Shown here one piece after another: positions 22,262-33,518 of a stretch of DNA of 64,000 nucleotides. Within the stretch, counting starts at the first letter, position 1, and every line of letters starts with the position of its first letter. A program made the position numbers and the translations under genes. The notes beneath the pieces are model-generated. The model was not told the origin of the DNA. It saw nothing but the letters and a program-made list of their open reading frames with translations, and searched no databases. The stretch lies in the NCBI GenBank assembly GCA_025506515.1, contig CM046453.1, forward strand, positions 32,684,215 through 32,748,214, read 5' to 3'. This DNA comes from Flaveria trinervia (Eukaryota; Streptophyta; Magnoliopsida; Asterales; Asteraceae).

Positions 22262-22952
22262 GGGTAAGGGTTAGAAAACGACTGAAGGGTTTGGTGTTAT
22301 TCATCACTAGTTGTAAACGACTGATGACATGGTATTACCCTTTCAGAAGTTGAAACAACTGAAGTCTTGGTTTTAGGCATCAGCAGTTATAAAACTACTG
22401 AAAACCATGGTTTTGACTTCAGATGTTTGAAAACAACTGAAGACTTGGTTTTAGTCATCAGTAGTTGTGAAACTACTGAAAACCTCGGTTTGGTCTTTAG
22501 GTGTTGTAAACAACTGATAACTTGGTATTAGTCATCAGTAGTTTCACAACTACTGAAGACATGGTTTTGTCATCAGTTGTTGTAAACAGCTGATGACTTG
22601 GTGTTAGTCATCAGTAGTTGTGAAACTACTGAAGACATGGTTTTGTCATCAGTTGTTTAGGATGAAACAACAGTTGTAGAAACAACTGAAGAGAAAGTTC
22701 TCATCAGTAGTTTTCGTCAATTCATAGCCTTTCAGCTGTTTCATACTGTCCTCAACACTTACTCATCAGCCTTTTAGCTGTTTTCAGTTGTTTCATAGGA
22801 CATCAGTACTTATCTGTTTTTACTGACATCAGTAGTTATAACTACATCAGTAGTTGTAACTGTATCAGTTGTTTTAACAGAATCAGTACTATATGTGATA
22901 TGGCACTAATGATCATCAGTACTTATATACTGAGATCATCAGTAGTTATCAC
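22262..22952 (-). repeat. Pol-to-env spacer with palindromic repeats, element 2
   Basis: There is no gene. Words such as GTCATCAGTAGTTGTGAAAC and CAACTGAAGACTTGG recur between about 22290 and 22890 at loose 55-65-bp intervals, with frequent inverted pairs. The tract is the counterpart of 8662-9257 in element 1. Confidence 0.8.
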
Positions 22953-23504
22953 TTATTCTAGCTGCAGCATACCAAGCCGTAACACTAGGTTTTGGAAAGT
23001 TGAACTATCCAAAGGCTTAGTAAAAATTTTTGCAAGCTCATCAGCACTAGGCACAAACTTAGGATCAATCAGACCTTTTTCAAAACAATCCCTAATAAAA
23101 TGATGTCTGATCGCTATATGTTTGGTCCGAGAGTGCTGGACAGGATTTTTGACAATGCACAGAGCTGAAGCACTATCCATTAATAATGTAGTCTTATTCT
23201 CTGTAATGCCATAATCCAAAAGTTGGTTCTGAATCCAGAGTACCTGAGAAGTACAACTTGCAGCTGCAATGTACTCTACTTCAACAGTGGATGTAGCAAC
23301 AGATGTTTGTTTCTTACTCTGCCAAGAAATCAAACAGTTGCCTAGGAATTGACATCCACCAGAAGTTGACTTTCTAGTTAACTTGCACCCTGCATAGTCA
23401 CTATTTGAAAAAGCAACTAATTTGCAAGAGTGTCCAGTGGAATACCATAAACCTAGAGATTGTGTACCTTGCAAATATCTAAAGATCCTCTTGACTGCAA
23501 TCAA
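22953..23504 (-). pseudogene. RNase H domain, copia element 2
   Basis: This domain removes RNA from the RNA:DNA hybrid. The 183-codon frame covers the whole domain, from IAVKRIFRYLQGTQSLGLWY to ADELAKIFTKPLD. LMDSASALCIV and the terminal block are normal. Two places differ from the consensus: SNSDYAGC where SDSDYAGC is usual, and STVEVEYIAA where STAEAEYIAA is usual. The frame is continuous with the preceding RT frame except for a TAG at 23526. Confidence 0.88.
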
Positions 23505-23525
23505 ATGAGATTCTTTAGGAGCAGC

Positions 23526-25231
23526 CTAAAATCTAGCACAGACACAAGTAGCAAACATGATATCTGGTCTAGAAGCTGTTAAGTACATCAAGGACCCAAT
23601 CATACATCTGTAAAGCGTTTCATCAACAGCTTTACCTTTCTGATCCGCATCCAGTTGTGTGGTGTTGCACATGGGAGTAGAACATGGCTTACAATTTTGT
23701 AAATCAAACTTATTCAAAAGATCTTTTGTATATTTTGACTGATGAATAAAGGTTCCATCAGCCTTTTGTTTGATTTGCAAGCCTAGAAAGAACTGTAATT
23801 CTCCCATTGCACTCATTTCAAACCTCTTTTTCATTAATTTGGTAAAATCATCACACAACTGGGGATCAGAGGATGCAAAAATAATATCATCAACATAAAT
23901 TTGAACAAGTAGCTTATGCTGATCCACCTTCTTATAAACAAAGTTTTATCTATGGAGCCTCTAGTGAAATTATTCTTGAGAAGAAAAGTGGAAAGTGTCT
24001 CATACCAGGCTCTAGGAGCTTGTTTCAACCCATAAAGAGCCTTATCAAGTTTATACACCCATTCAGGATGTTTATTGTCCTCAAAACCTGGTGGTTGACA
24101 CACATAAACTTCTTCTTTTATTTTACCATATAAAAATGCACTTTTGACATCCATTTGAAAAACTTTAAGATGGTGGAATGCAGCATAGGCTAAGAACAAT
24201 CTAATTGCCTCTAGTCTGGCTACAGGGGCAAAGGTTTCATCATAATCAATACCTTCTTCTTGTGAAAACCCCTGTACCACCAGTCTAGCCTTGTTCTTAA
24301 CAATAAGCCCATTTTCATCAGTTTTATTCCTAAACACCCATTTAGTGCCTATTGCACACTTACCTGGGGGTAGAGGAACCAGTTCCCACACTTGCTGTTT
24401 CTTAAACTGAAGTAGCTCAAGCTGCATGGCTTCAACCCATCCATTGTCTCTTAAAGCAACATGATAGTTCTTTGGCTCTAGCTGACTGATGAAGAGAGCA
24501 TAGAAGCAGAAGTTAGACAATTGACTTCTTGTTGAAACTCCAGCATTGATATCACCAATGATTTGAGACATTGGGTGATTCTTCAGCTCTTGATAAACAA
24601 TGATATCTGTGCAAGTGTTTGTAGAACCTTCAGCAGCAGCAGATGTTGATGCAGACTCTTGAAACCCAGAATTTGATGGTAACTCAAAAGATGTAGAGGA
24701 ATCAGAGATCTCATCAGCATTTGTTGTGGATGGAACTGCTGAAGCTACAGGAACATCAAGTTTAGCAGATTCAGGCAGTTGGTCACTAAACTTGAATAGG
24801 TGAGTATTGATATTATCATCATCATCATCAATACCACCAGGTGGAATAAATGTTGCAGAAGATGATTGATCCACATGATCTGCAACAGCTGGAGGTTGAT
24901 AAGGAACATATTGCAGTATGTCCAAATCAAACAACTCCATAAGGTTTTGTGGAATCTTGTCCATTGGAGATTCATTAAACTTTACATGCAGAGTCTCTTC
25001 AACTATCTTTGTTCTGCAGTTGAAGACTCTGTATGCTTTGCAAGTAGATGAATAACCAATAAAATACCCTGCATCCACCTTAAGATCAAATTTTTGGAGT
25101 TGATCCTTTGTGTTGAGAATAAAACAGGGACACCCAAATGCTTTGAAAAATGAAATTAGAGGAGCCAAGTGATGTAGAACTTCATATGGAGTCTTCATCA
25201 ATCTCTGATTTACTAAGGCTCTATTCTGCAC
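23526..25231 (-). pseudogene. Integrase C-terminus and reverse transcriptase, copia element 2
   Basis: A 465-codon frame (23834-25231) covers the integrase tail (FGCPCFILNTKDQ, AGYFIGYSS), an acidic linker and most of the reverse transcriptase: GTKWVFRNK, ARLVVQGFSQEEGIDY, FQMDVKSAFLYG and ALYGLKQAPRAWYE. A one-base deletion near 23935 moves the frame. The catalytic YVDDIIFAS and the SAMGELQFFLGLQIKQ block follow in 23526-23927. It is the least damaged RT in the window. Confidence 0.92.
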
Positions 25232-25481
25232 ATAGCAAGCTGTGTTAACAGCTTAAGCCCAAAAGGTCAGTGGTAAACCAGAGTCAGCCAACATAGACCT
25301 TGCAGCTTCAATTAGGGTCCTGTTCTTTCTCTCCACTACTCCATTTTGTTCTGGAGTCCTTCGGATGCTAAACTGCCTTTTGATTCCCTTTGAAAGATAA
25401 AATTCATCAAGTGTATGGTTTCTGAATTCAGTTCCATTGTCACTCCTTATACACTTGTGTTGTTTTCCTTTTAAACAAGTG
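25232..25481 (-). pseudogene. int: Integrase core, downstream fragment
   Basis: The fragment carries the second catalytic Asp (IRSDNGTEF), the Glu (NGVVERKNRT) and the LIEAARSMLADSGLP block, with a stop at FWA-stop-AVN. Upstream it is joined abnormally: the ACLKRK zinc-domain sequence lies only about 14 bp from IRSDNGTEF. This deletes the first catalytic Asp region. The satellite fragment starts immediately beyond. Confidence 0.85.
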
Positions 25482-26159
25482 TGATTTTAAGGGTCATTCG
25501 TGAGTTATCGTGTTCGGTTTAGGTTTTAAGTAAATAATAGATCGTAGGTTTAATGTGTGACCGATTAGTGTGACAACAATGAATCTTATAATAAGATTTG
25601 ATTAAATTTGTTTGGTAGTGTGTTCAGAAGGCTTTAGAATTGAAACTCCGTATCATTTGACGTTGTTACCAAAAGGAAAAGGAATCAATGCTAGAATTAG
25701 TGTTGTTTAATTTTTTCGTATAGATTATCCAGCATTCAATCCCTATGGAAAAGCCCTACTACATCTGCCTTTACGATATTTACTAGATTTCGTACGTTTC
25801 GGATAGCATGATTGACTGTTGCGGGAGGATCAAAGTCTATGAAGGGGAGTACTTTCCCATGTATTTAGTTAAGCTTTTATGAAGACATTGATCCACTAAT
25901 ACGTAGTTGCATAATATTGATTAAATATGAGTAATTTTATTTGATTTGTCTTATTAACTTCATTTGACTTCTTTTTCATCAATCACACATTACGTTTCAC
26001 GTTTGACATCTGAATAGTTTTATTTCCATTGTAATTTGAATATCCCTTCTACTCTAGTGAAATTCGAGTAGTTTATTCGTCATTTACACCTTATTTCCTT
26101 CCCTTCGTGGTCGAAACAGGATTCATTGGATTGATAGTTGTCTTAGATTGATTCAATGA
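25482..26159. repeat. Satellite fragment inside the integrase gene of element 2
   Basis: About 680 bp are typical satellite (B-type part, then the start of an A monomer) but lie within element 2. It is flanked on both sides by copies of two integrase sequences: a 23-bp block at 25424-25446 and 26158-26180, and a 19-bp block at 25461-25479 and 26231-26249. It carries an unrelated insert (about 25723-25853) that also occurs in the array at 35395-35525. Confidence 0.92.
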
Positions 26160-26855
26160 ATTCAGTTCCATTGTCACTCCACTACTCCAGTGGACTTAGG
26201 CTCTTCAATAGGAGGAATGAGACTTTGTGCTGTTTTCCTTTTAAACAAGCAGTGCAGGTTTCATCATAGTGGAACTCCTTTATTGGTAAACCTCTCACTA
26301 ACTATTGTGGATCAGCTGATTCATGTTTTTGAAATTAACATGACCCAGCCTTTTGTGCCACAGTTTAGCTTCCTGAGGAGAGGCTTTGGAAAATAGGCAA
26401 GGATGGCCTCTGATATTTATTTTCTTAGAAAGATCTAAGGCATACACTCTTCCTGTCCTGTTGGCCCTCAGGAGAGTGTGATCATCCAACACCTTATCAA
26501 TCAAATTCAGAACTTTGGATGACAAAATCCTGCAGTTCTGACTGGTGAAAAGAGCAACATGGCCTTTATCACACATTTGACTGACACTCAAGAGATTGTA
26601 CTTGAGATTTTCCACATGATTAACATCATCAAACTTTATTTCTCCATTAGAGACAAAGCCTTTTCCATGATGTAACCCTTAGCATCATTGCCAAAAGAAA
26701 CAAACCCCTTCTTTCCTTGAGAGTAGTCATGAGAAGAGAGTTGTTCCCTGTCATATGCATAGATCCCCCACTATGTACATACCAGATGCTACTTTGGCAT
26801 GTTGAAGAACCCTGCAATCATAAAAAGAAGAATCCTTTGGCATGGATTTTCTTCT
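26160..26855 (-). pseudogene. Protease and integrase N-terminal part, copia element 2
   Basis: The frame 26298-26615 carries NLKYNLLSVSQMCDKGHVAL, then KLWHKRLGHVNFKNMNQLI of the pre-integrase/HHCC region, and stops at HNS. From there to 26180 the sequence still encodes CTACLKRK and PPIEEPKST. Upstream, the protease motif near 26750 reads WYVHSGGSMHMTG, so the catalytic Asp is His, and frameshifts follow. It cannot make active protease. Confidence 0.82.
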
Positions 26856-29569
26856 CTATGGTTTCAACACAGGAGCATCTAATTGGTTGACTCTCCCCAA
26901 TAGATGTTGAACCATCATAACAAGTTGTGTCTGATTTTGTGATAAAGCCTTCAGCTCATCAGACACATTAGTGTGTGAGTTTGATGGGTTCCTGTGTTGT
27001 ACCATCTCTCTTTGAGCAACCTCAGCTGTTACCTGTTTAACCCCTTTCTTTTTGGATTTCTTTTTGGATTTTGGGGTCACAGGTTTTGATGTTGCTGGTA
27101 CAAATTTGATTTCAAACTCAGTTTTCATTTATCCATTTTCTCTTTAATGTTTTCATTATGTTTGATTTTGGAGCCCTTTTTATACCAGCAATCATGAGTA
27201 AGATGATTGAATAAGCCACATATTTCACATGGCTTTTTCTTCATCTTAAGTTGATCATCTACTAAAGAAGATGAAACTACTGAAGACTTGTTCTTCAGCA
27301 GTTTGCTATCAGTACTAGCAGTTTTCTTCCTTTAGTACCTGCTTTCTTGATATCTTCTTCAGTAGTTTTCCCACCCTTTCTACTTGCAGTTTTCTTTCCT
27401 TTAGTACATGTAGTAGTTTTGGCTTCTTCTCAGGTGTTATAACATTCTTTTTAGTACTTTCAGTACTTTGTGAAATATCACCTGCAGTGATCAACTTTGT
27501 GATCATGTGAGTGTCAGCATTTGAACCTCAACATCAGCTGATAGGTTCTGAGAGGAATTAATGCTGGCTTCTACTTCTGATGGTGCTGTATCAGATAGCA
27601 GATCACATGATGAAAAGGATTGGTTATTGCTTTCACCATCAGATTCTACCTCTGTTCTGGGAGTAAAATCTGTAGGAGGAGCAGTGTGATTATAACCAAT
27701 GCCAAACTTCACATTGGAAGCAGATTGCTTACTAAGAAGCATTTCAAAACCCTTGCAAGAATTTACCCATCGATCACACTCTACCTGGGTAGTTGCAAGT
27801 GTTTCTTTGAGGTCTCTGTACTTCTCTAAAAGTATCTCTTCCCTAGCCTTATCATTAGTGATTTGGCATTTAAGTTTGTAAATCTCATCATTCTTATCAT
27901 TAATCAGAGACTCAAATTCAGCTTTGCTTTTGGAAATTGTTTGTTCTAGCTCAATGTTCTTATTAATTAAAGCTACATTTGCTTCTCTAATAGATGCAAA
28001 TGCGGCTATGCATGTTTCAGAACATAGTTTGGCTTTTGCCTCAGAGGATACCTGTGATACCTGTGGTGTAGAGGCATTAGAGGATGAAGTATCAGCAGAC
28101 TCCAAAGCCATAAGAGCTAGATTTCCAAAAGGACTGTCACCACCATGTTGACCAGCACCAGAGAACAGTTGTTCATGACCAGACAAATCATTTGGTAAAC
28201 TGCTCTAGTCAACAACTCCTAGGGTGAAAAAGCTGTGTTGTTGAGGTTGAGTTTGTTGATGAGATTGGGAAGGTTGAGGTTCAGGTAATGCATGTGGTTG
28301 TTGTGCAATTGGAGCTTGAACCGGATTTGGCTGAGACATGTAATAGCAGGGAAAAGGGTATGACATTTGACCCTGGGGGACAAAGTATGCAGGAGATACA
28401 GGGTGTGAATGATGACCAAAACCAGCAGTATGTTGCCCTCTGTTTTGTGGACTAGTGCTAGAAAAAGTCACAAAGGGTGCAGAAGAGTTAGATCCAGTCG
28501 ATCTACACTCTCTTGCAAAGTGTCCAAGCCTTTGGCATTTGTGACACCTCAACTTACTCTTGTCAAAACCAACTTTGGTTTTCCTAGAGTCCAGGAAATT
28601 TCCTGCCAGTTCTCTTTTAGAACTTCTGAGATCTGATATTAACTAAGGCATTTGACTTAGAATATCCATCTCTTCTAAATCATCATCAGCAATTCCCTTC
28701 AGATCATCCATAATGAAGCATAGATTGTCACAATTACTGCCAAAATGACTATCAATACCAACAAATGCATGATCAGAACTGTTTGAAGAGAAATCATATG
28801 CTCATCATAATTGCTTTCATATGCAGCATATTCTGACTCATGACCAACCAAGGCAGTGTTCCCTGGTACAAAGTCATCAGTGAGCTTTCCTGATGATGAC
28901 AGTTTCTTTTCTGCTCTACCTCTCTTTTGAATGTAAGCAGTTTCCCATGAAGTTGGGTGAGAGATAGGCTATCCAGATTTGCACTTGAGCGTAGGACAAT
29001 AGTGTATGTGTCCCATCTCTCAGGCAGTGATCTGAGGAATCTGTTATTCATCTGGCTGTTGGTGTATTCCTGTTTCACCATTTTTAGCTCAGAGATCAAA
29101 CAGGAAAAATGCTCAAACTGTTGAGTCAGTGTCTCACCCTTTCTATGAGAGAATGTCTCATATTGTTAGGCGAGGATTTCTTTGTTGTTTGCTAAGACCT
29201 CATCAGTTCCACCGAATTGTTCCTTCAGTGCATTCTAGAGGTCATGAGCAGTTTCATGGTGCATAAGCCCTGAATAGATTTCATTCGGCAGTGCCATGGC
29301 CAAAATTCCATGGGCTTTAGCATCAATCTCAAATAGTTTCCGATCTTCATCTGAGTATTGTTCCTTCTTCTTCAGAACCATTTGATTGGTTTCCGGATTG
29401 TTCAACATAGGCTTATGTGGTCCATGTACCACAGATGTCCAACAACCTGAACTGTTATTAGACAGGTGATGAAGCATCCTTCGTTGCCATATGTTATACT
29501 CAGTCCTTTCCAGCATCGGAAGCTTGGTTGACGAACCGGTATTAAAGGGTCATTAGAAGGAGTAGTCAT
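26856..29569 (-). pseudogene. gag: gag, copia element 2
   Basis: The ATG at 29569 (MTTPSNDP) is the likely start; element 1 has ACG there. A frameshift leads to 29235-29516 and then 28794-29099, which hold the UBN2 capsid region (LFEIDAKAHGILAMALPNEI, LRSLPERWDTYTIVLRS). The first zinc knuckle (CHKCQRLGHFAREC, near 28550) is intact CX2CX4HX4C. A coiled coil follows at 27503-28186, then a second intact knuckle near 27185-27230. The C-terminal piece 26856-27128 has the LVMMVQHLLGRVNQLDAP block. Several stops and frameshifts make it a pseudogene. Confidence 0.88.
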
Positions 29570-29782
29570 CACAGATTCAACCAAATTCAATTAAGCTATA
29601 GCAGATTTAGAACAAAACACAACAAACCAAATTGAACCAAGAGAAATCTTAAAATGAATAAACGAAAGGGGCAGAAAATCAATAATCTATAACCAGTTCT
29701 TGCAAATGAGCTAATTCAATCAAACATAGATATCAAATAGCAGTTTCAATGATCAACTGTTAGATCGATCAATGATTAACCA

Positions 29783-29794
29783 GCTCTGATACCA
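29783..29794 (-). other. Primer binding site, initiator-Met tRNA
   Basis: On the minus strand this reads TGGTATCAGAGC, the canonical plant site, two bases from the 5' LTR. The 213 bases between it and the gag start are untranslated leader. Confidence 0.92.
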
Positions 29795-29796
29795 CT

Positions 29797-30564
29797 TGTT
29801 AGCATTAGTGATCTACGTTTGATTGATTAGAGAGTATAGCAGCGGAAATCAAACAATGAATTAGCCAATTCACAAGAACACAAAAGATATTCAAGGTAAG
29901 AACAAACGGTTATAGACAGAGAGAATTCTGCAAAATATATTTCATTCAATATTTGCTTTCGTGGTAACAGAATATCACACATACAATTAGGTCAACACCT
30001 CTTATATAGGAGATGTGACGTCTGCTAATGTCACTTGATAGTGACATCTAACAGAATTTATTCAAACTACTGATAGTTAACACAACTACTGAAGATGTCA
30101 AACAGCTGACATCTTCTTACAAAAATGCTAAGTGTTAACTATCACTACAACTACTGAAAAGAAACTACTGAAACTACAACGACTGAAAAACATGCTCTTC
30201 AGTCGTTTTACAAATAATGAAACAAAAAGAAAACTACTGAAAGGAAACCATCACAACAACTGAAGAGTGCTTCTTCACTGTTGTAACAAACTCTGAAGGC
30301 TTCAGTACTTGTACTTGAACTTCAGCTGTTGTCATCAGCTGATATCTTCAGTCTTTGTACTTCAGCTGTTGATCTTCAGTACTTTGTTCTTCAGCTGTTG
30401 ATCTTTAGACTTTGATCTTCAGCTGTTGAAGTCTTCAGTACTTTAGTCTTCAGCTGTTGATCTTCAGACTTTGTTACAATAGTTGATCAAGTCTTCAGCG
30501 GTTGTGATGTCTGTAGGACTTAGAGGTTTTTCTGATCAGGCTCATTGGTTCTTTTGGTCCAACA
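29797..30564 (-). repeat. 5' LTR of copia element 2
   Basis: The 768-bp LTR has ends TGTTAG and CCAACA as seen on the plus strand. It has fewer CTTCAGCTGTTG units than the 3' copy. The TATATAAG box reads on the minus strand at 30001-30008, beside a TGACGT motif and the GTCACT/AGTGAC inverted repeat. Confidence 0.93.
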
Positions 30565-32808
30565 TACTCTAGTGTAATTCGAGTAGTTTATTCGTCATTT
30601 ACACCTCATTTCCTTCCCTTCATGGTCGAAAAAGGATTCATTGGATCGATAATTGTCATTTTGATTGATTCAATGGATTTTGAGGCAATAATATGTGAAA
30701 TTAGTTGTGGAATGTTGTGGATAAGTTTTGGGAAGAAGTGGGTTGAGTTTAAGGGTTATCCATGAGGTATCGTGTTCATTTTGGTTTTGAGTAAACCATA
30801 GATGATAGGTTCAATGTGTGATCTATTAACGTGTTTACAATGAAGCTTATAATAAGATTTGATTAAATTTGTATGGTAGTGTGTTTAGATGTCTCAAAAA
30901 TTGAAACGCCATAGCATTTGAAGTTGTTACCAAAATCAAAAGCAATCAATGCGAGATTAGTGTTATTTAATGTTTTTGTATAACTAGTTCGTTTCCCATG
31001 AATTTACTTAAGCTTTTGTGAATACATTGATCTACCAACATGTAGTTGTATAATTTTGATTAAAATATAAGTAATCTTATTTTATTTGTCTTATTAATTC
31101 GAGTTGACTTATTTATCATTAATCACACATTACGTTTCTCGTTTAACATCTGATTAGTTTTATTTCCATTGTAATTTGATTTTCCCTTCTACTCTACCGA
31201 AATTCGACTAGTTTATTCGTCATTTACACCTCATTTCCTTCCTTCATGGTCGAAAAAGGATTCATTGGATCGTAATTGTCATTTTGATTGATTCAATGGA
31301 TTTTGAGGCAATAATATGTGAAATTAGTTGTGGAATGTTGTGGATAAGTTTTGGGAAGAAGTGGGTTGAGTTTAAGGGTTATCCATGAGGTATCGTGTTC
31401 ATTTTGGTTTTGAGTAAACCATAGATGATAGTTCAATGTGTGATCTATTAACGTGTTTACAATGAAGCTTATAATAAGATTTGATTAATTTGTATGGTAG
31501 TGTGTTTAGATGTCTCAAAAATTGAAACTCCATAGCATTTGAAGTTGTTACGATGATCAAAAGCAACCATTGTGAGATTAGTGTTATTTAATGTTTTTGT
31601 ATAACTACTTCATTTCCCATGAATTCAGTTAAGCTTTTATGAATACATTGATCTACCAACATGTAGTTGTATAATTTTGATTAAAATATAAGTAATCTTA
31701 TTTTATTTGTCTTATTAATTCGAGTTGACTTATTTATCATTAATCACACATTACGTTTCTCGTTTAACATCTGATTAGTTTTATTTCCATTGTAATTTGA
31801 TTTTCCCTTCTACTCTACCGAAATTCGACTAGTTTATTCGTCATTTACACCTATTTTCCTTCCCTTCGTGGTTGAAAACGGATTCCGTGAATCGATAGTT
31901 GTCATTTAGATTGATTCAATGGATTTAGAGGCAATAATACTCGAAATTGGTTGTGGAATGTTGTTGATAAGTTTTGGATAGAAGTAGATTGATTTTAGGG
32001 TCATTCGTGACGTATCGTGTTTGATTTACGTTTTAAGTTAGGTTCAATGTGTGATCGATTAGTGTGATAACAATGAATCTTATAATAAGATTTGATTAAA
32101 TTTGTTTGTTAGTGTGTTCAGAAGGCTTGAGAATCGAAACTCCATATCATTTGAGGTTGTTACCAAAAGGAAAAGCAATCAATGCAAGAATTAGTGTAGT
32201 TTAATGTTTTTCGTATAATTAGTTCCCTTCCCATGTATTTAGTTAAGCTTTTTTGAAGACATTGATCCACTAACATGTAGTTGCATAATTTTGAGTAAAA
32301 TATAAGTAATTTTATTTGATTTGTCTTATTAACTTGATTGGACTTCTTTTTCATCTATCACACATTACGTTTCACGTTTGACATGGGATTAGTTTTATTT
32401 CCATTGTAATTTGATTTTCCCTTCTACTCTGGTGAAATTCGAGTAGTTTATTCGTCATTTATACCTCATTTCCTTCCCTTCGTTGTCGAAAAAAATTCAT
32501 TGGATCGATAGTAGTCATTTTGATTGGTTCAATGGATTTTGAGGCAATAATATGTGTAATTAGTTGTGGAATGTTGTTGATAAGTTTTGGGAAGAAGTGA
32601 ATTGAGTTTAAGGGTTATCCGTGTGGTATCGTGTTCGTTTTGGTTTAGAGTAAACAATAGATGCTAGGTTCAATATGATCGATTAGTGTGTTTACAATGA
32701 ATCTTATAATAAGATATGATTAATTTGTTTGGTAGTGTGTTTAGATGCCTTAAGAATTAAAACTCCATAGCATTTGAAGTTGTTACCAAAACTAAAAGCA
32801 ATCAATGT
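30565..32808. repeat. Satellite array, segment 2
   Basis: Anchors fall at 30634 (A), 31258 (A), 31880 (B) and about 32493 (A). The first two A monomers share many private changes (TAAACCATAGATGATAG, GGGTTATCCATGAGG) and look like a recent one-monomer duplication that breaks the A/B alternation. No gene is present; a chance 64-codon frame at 32160 has no support. Confidence 0.92.
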
Positions 32809-33078
32809 TGTAACACCTGGCCTCTTATACCAACAATATTGTCTGCTTTACCCACGAGGAGCTCACGGATTTGCTTTTTGTTGCCCGGGTGAAAACTTTC
32901 CATGGAGGTCACCCATCCCTAGATTGCTCCCACCTGAGCATGCTTAACTGTGGAGTTCTCCTCTCATCCACAGCCAATACGCCCAAAACGCATTGTTGAT
33001 ATTAGAGGTCAGACATTCTTTATGAACTTGAAATCTCTCCTGTCCATGGCCGATGTGGGATTCGCCTAGGATGTTACA
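32809..33078 (-). repeat. Cassandra 3' LTR
   Basis: This is the left LTR, 270 bp, with the same ends as its partner at 33249. It carries the 5S-like block in its middle. The adjoining AAAAGGGGGG (minus strand, about 33083-33096) is the polypurine tract. Confidence 0.9.
32904..32970 (-). promoter_or_regulatory. 5S rRNA-like Pol III promoter block, left Cassandra LTR
   Basis: The minus strand reads AGAACTCCACAGTTAAGC, then ATGCTCAGG (box A region, about 32933-32949), and GGATGGGTGACCTCC (box C region, about 32904-32918). These match the internal promoter part of plant 5S rRNA with a few changes. It is not a complete 5S gene. Confidence 0.85.
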
Positions 33079-33232
33079 AACATCCCCCCTTTTGGACTCA
33101 TCGTCCTCGATGAGGTTTGCCCCACCATCCCATCTATGGATGTGGGATTGGGCTAAGGTGTCACTCTGAACACCCCTAAGGGACTCACCATCCTGGTGAG
33201 GTTTGCCCCACCATCCCAAACGACACAAGAGT

Positions 33233-33245
33233 GGCTTTGATACCA
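33233..33245 (-). other. Cassandra primer binding site
   Basis: On the minus strand the sequence is TGGTATCAAAGCC, close to the tRNA-Met complement used by TRIMs. It lies three bases inside the right LTR. Confidence 0.82.
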
Positions 33246-33248
33246 TTT

Positions 33249-33518
33249 TGTAACACCTGGCCTCTTATACCAACAATATTGTCCGCTTTACCCACGAGGA
33301 GCTCACGGATTTGCTTTTGGTTGCCCGGGTGAAAACTTCCCAGAGATGTCACCCATCCCTAGATTGTTCCCACCTGAGCACGCTTAACTGTGGAGTTCTC
33401 CTCTCATCCACACCCAATACGCCCAAAACGCATTGTTGATATTAGAGGTCAGACATTCTTTATGAACCAGGAATCTCTCCTGTCCACAGCCGATGTGGGA
33501 TTCGCCTAGGATGTTACA
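33249..33518 (-). repeat. Cassandra 5' LTR
   Basis: The right LTR is 270 bp. Its box A region reads AGTTAAGCGTGCTCAGG on the minus strand (about 33373-33389), closer to 5S rRNA than the left copy. Its box C region has GGATGGGTGACATCT, one change in the conserved part. Confidence 0.9.

Larger units (their letters stand above)
17771..30564 (-). mobile_element. Copia element 2 (Sirevirus-like, family A), full length
   Basis: This is a 12.8-kb element on the minus strand inside the satellite, with TACTC at 17766-17770 and 30565-30569 as target duplication. LTR, primer site, gag, pol, spacer and env-like region follow the same order as in element 1, and the sequences are closely similar. It differs in holding a satellite fragment within integrase (25482-26159). 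Several parts are better preserved than in element 1, notably RT, RNase H and the env-like region. Confidence 0.94.
32809..33518 (-). mobile_element. Cassandra TRIM retrotransposon
   Basis: This 710-bp non-coding element sits in a satellite monomer. It has two 270-bp LTRs beginning TGTAACACC and ending GATGTTACA, and a 170-bp interior. On the minus strand it has a tRNA-Met primer site next to the right LTR and a G-rich polypurine tract (AAAAGGGGGG) next to the left one. Each LTR holds 5S-rRNA-like sequence, the hallmark of Cassandra. It must rely on other elements' proteins. The flanks share AATCAATG, with one extra T at the left end, so the target duplication is not exact. The LTRs differ at roughly 15 positions by eye. 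Confidence 0.92.

Noticed and set aside
29402..29590. A separate small gene overlapping the start of gag in element 2
   Set aside because: Its first codons are the gag start; the rest is the wrong frame after a frameshift.
32904..32970. A functional 5S rRNA gene
   Set aside because: Only the promoter-like middle part of 5S is present, with substitutions. It repeats in both LTRs of a TRIM, which explains it as Cassandra.
32944..33246. A 100-codon minus-strand frame across the Cassandra element
   Set aside because: It crosses the LTR, polypurine tract, interior and primer site of a non-coding TRIM and overlaps the 5S-like block, so it is chance.
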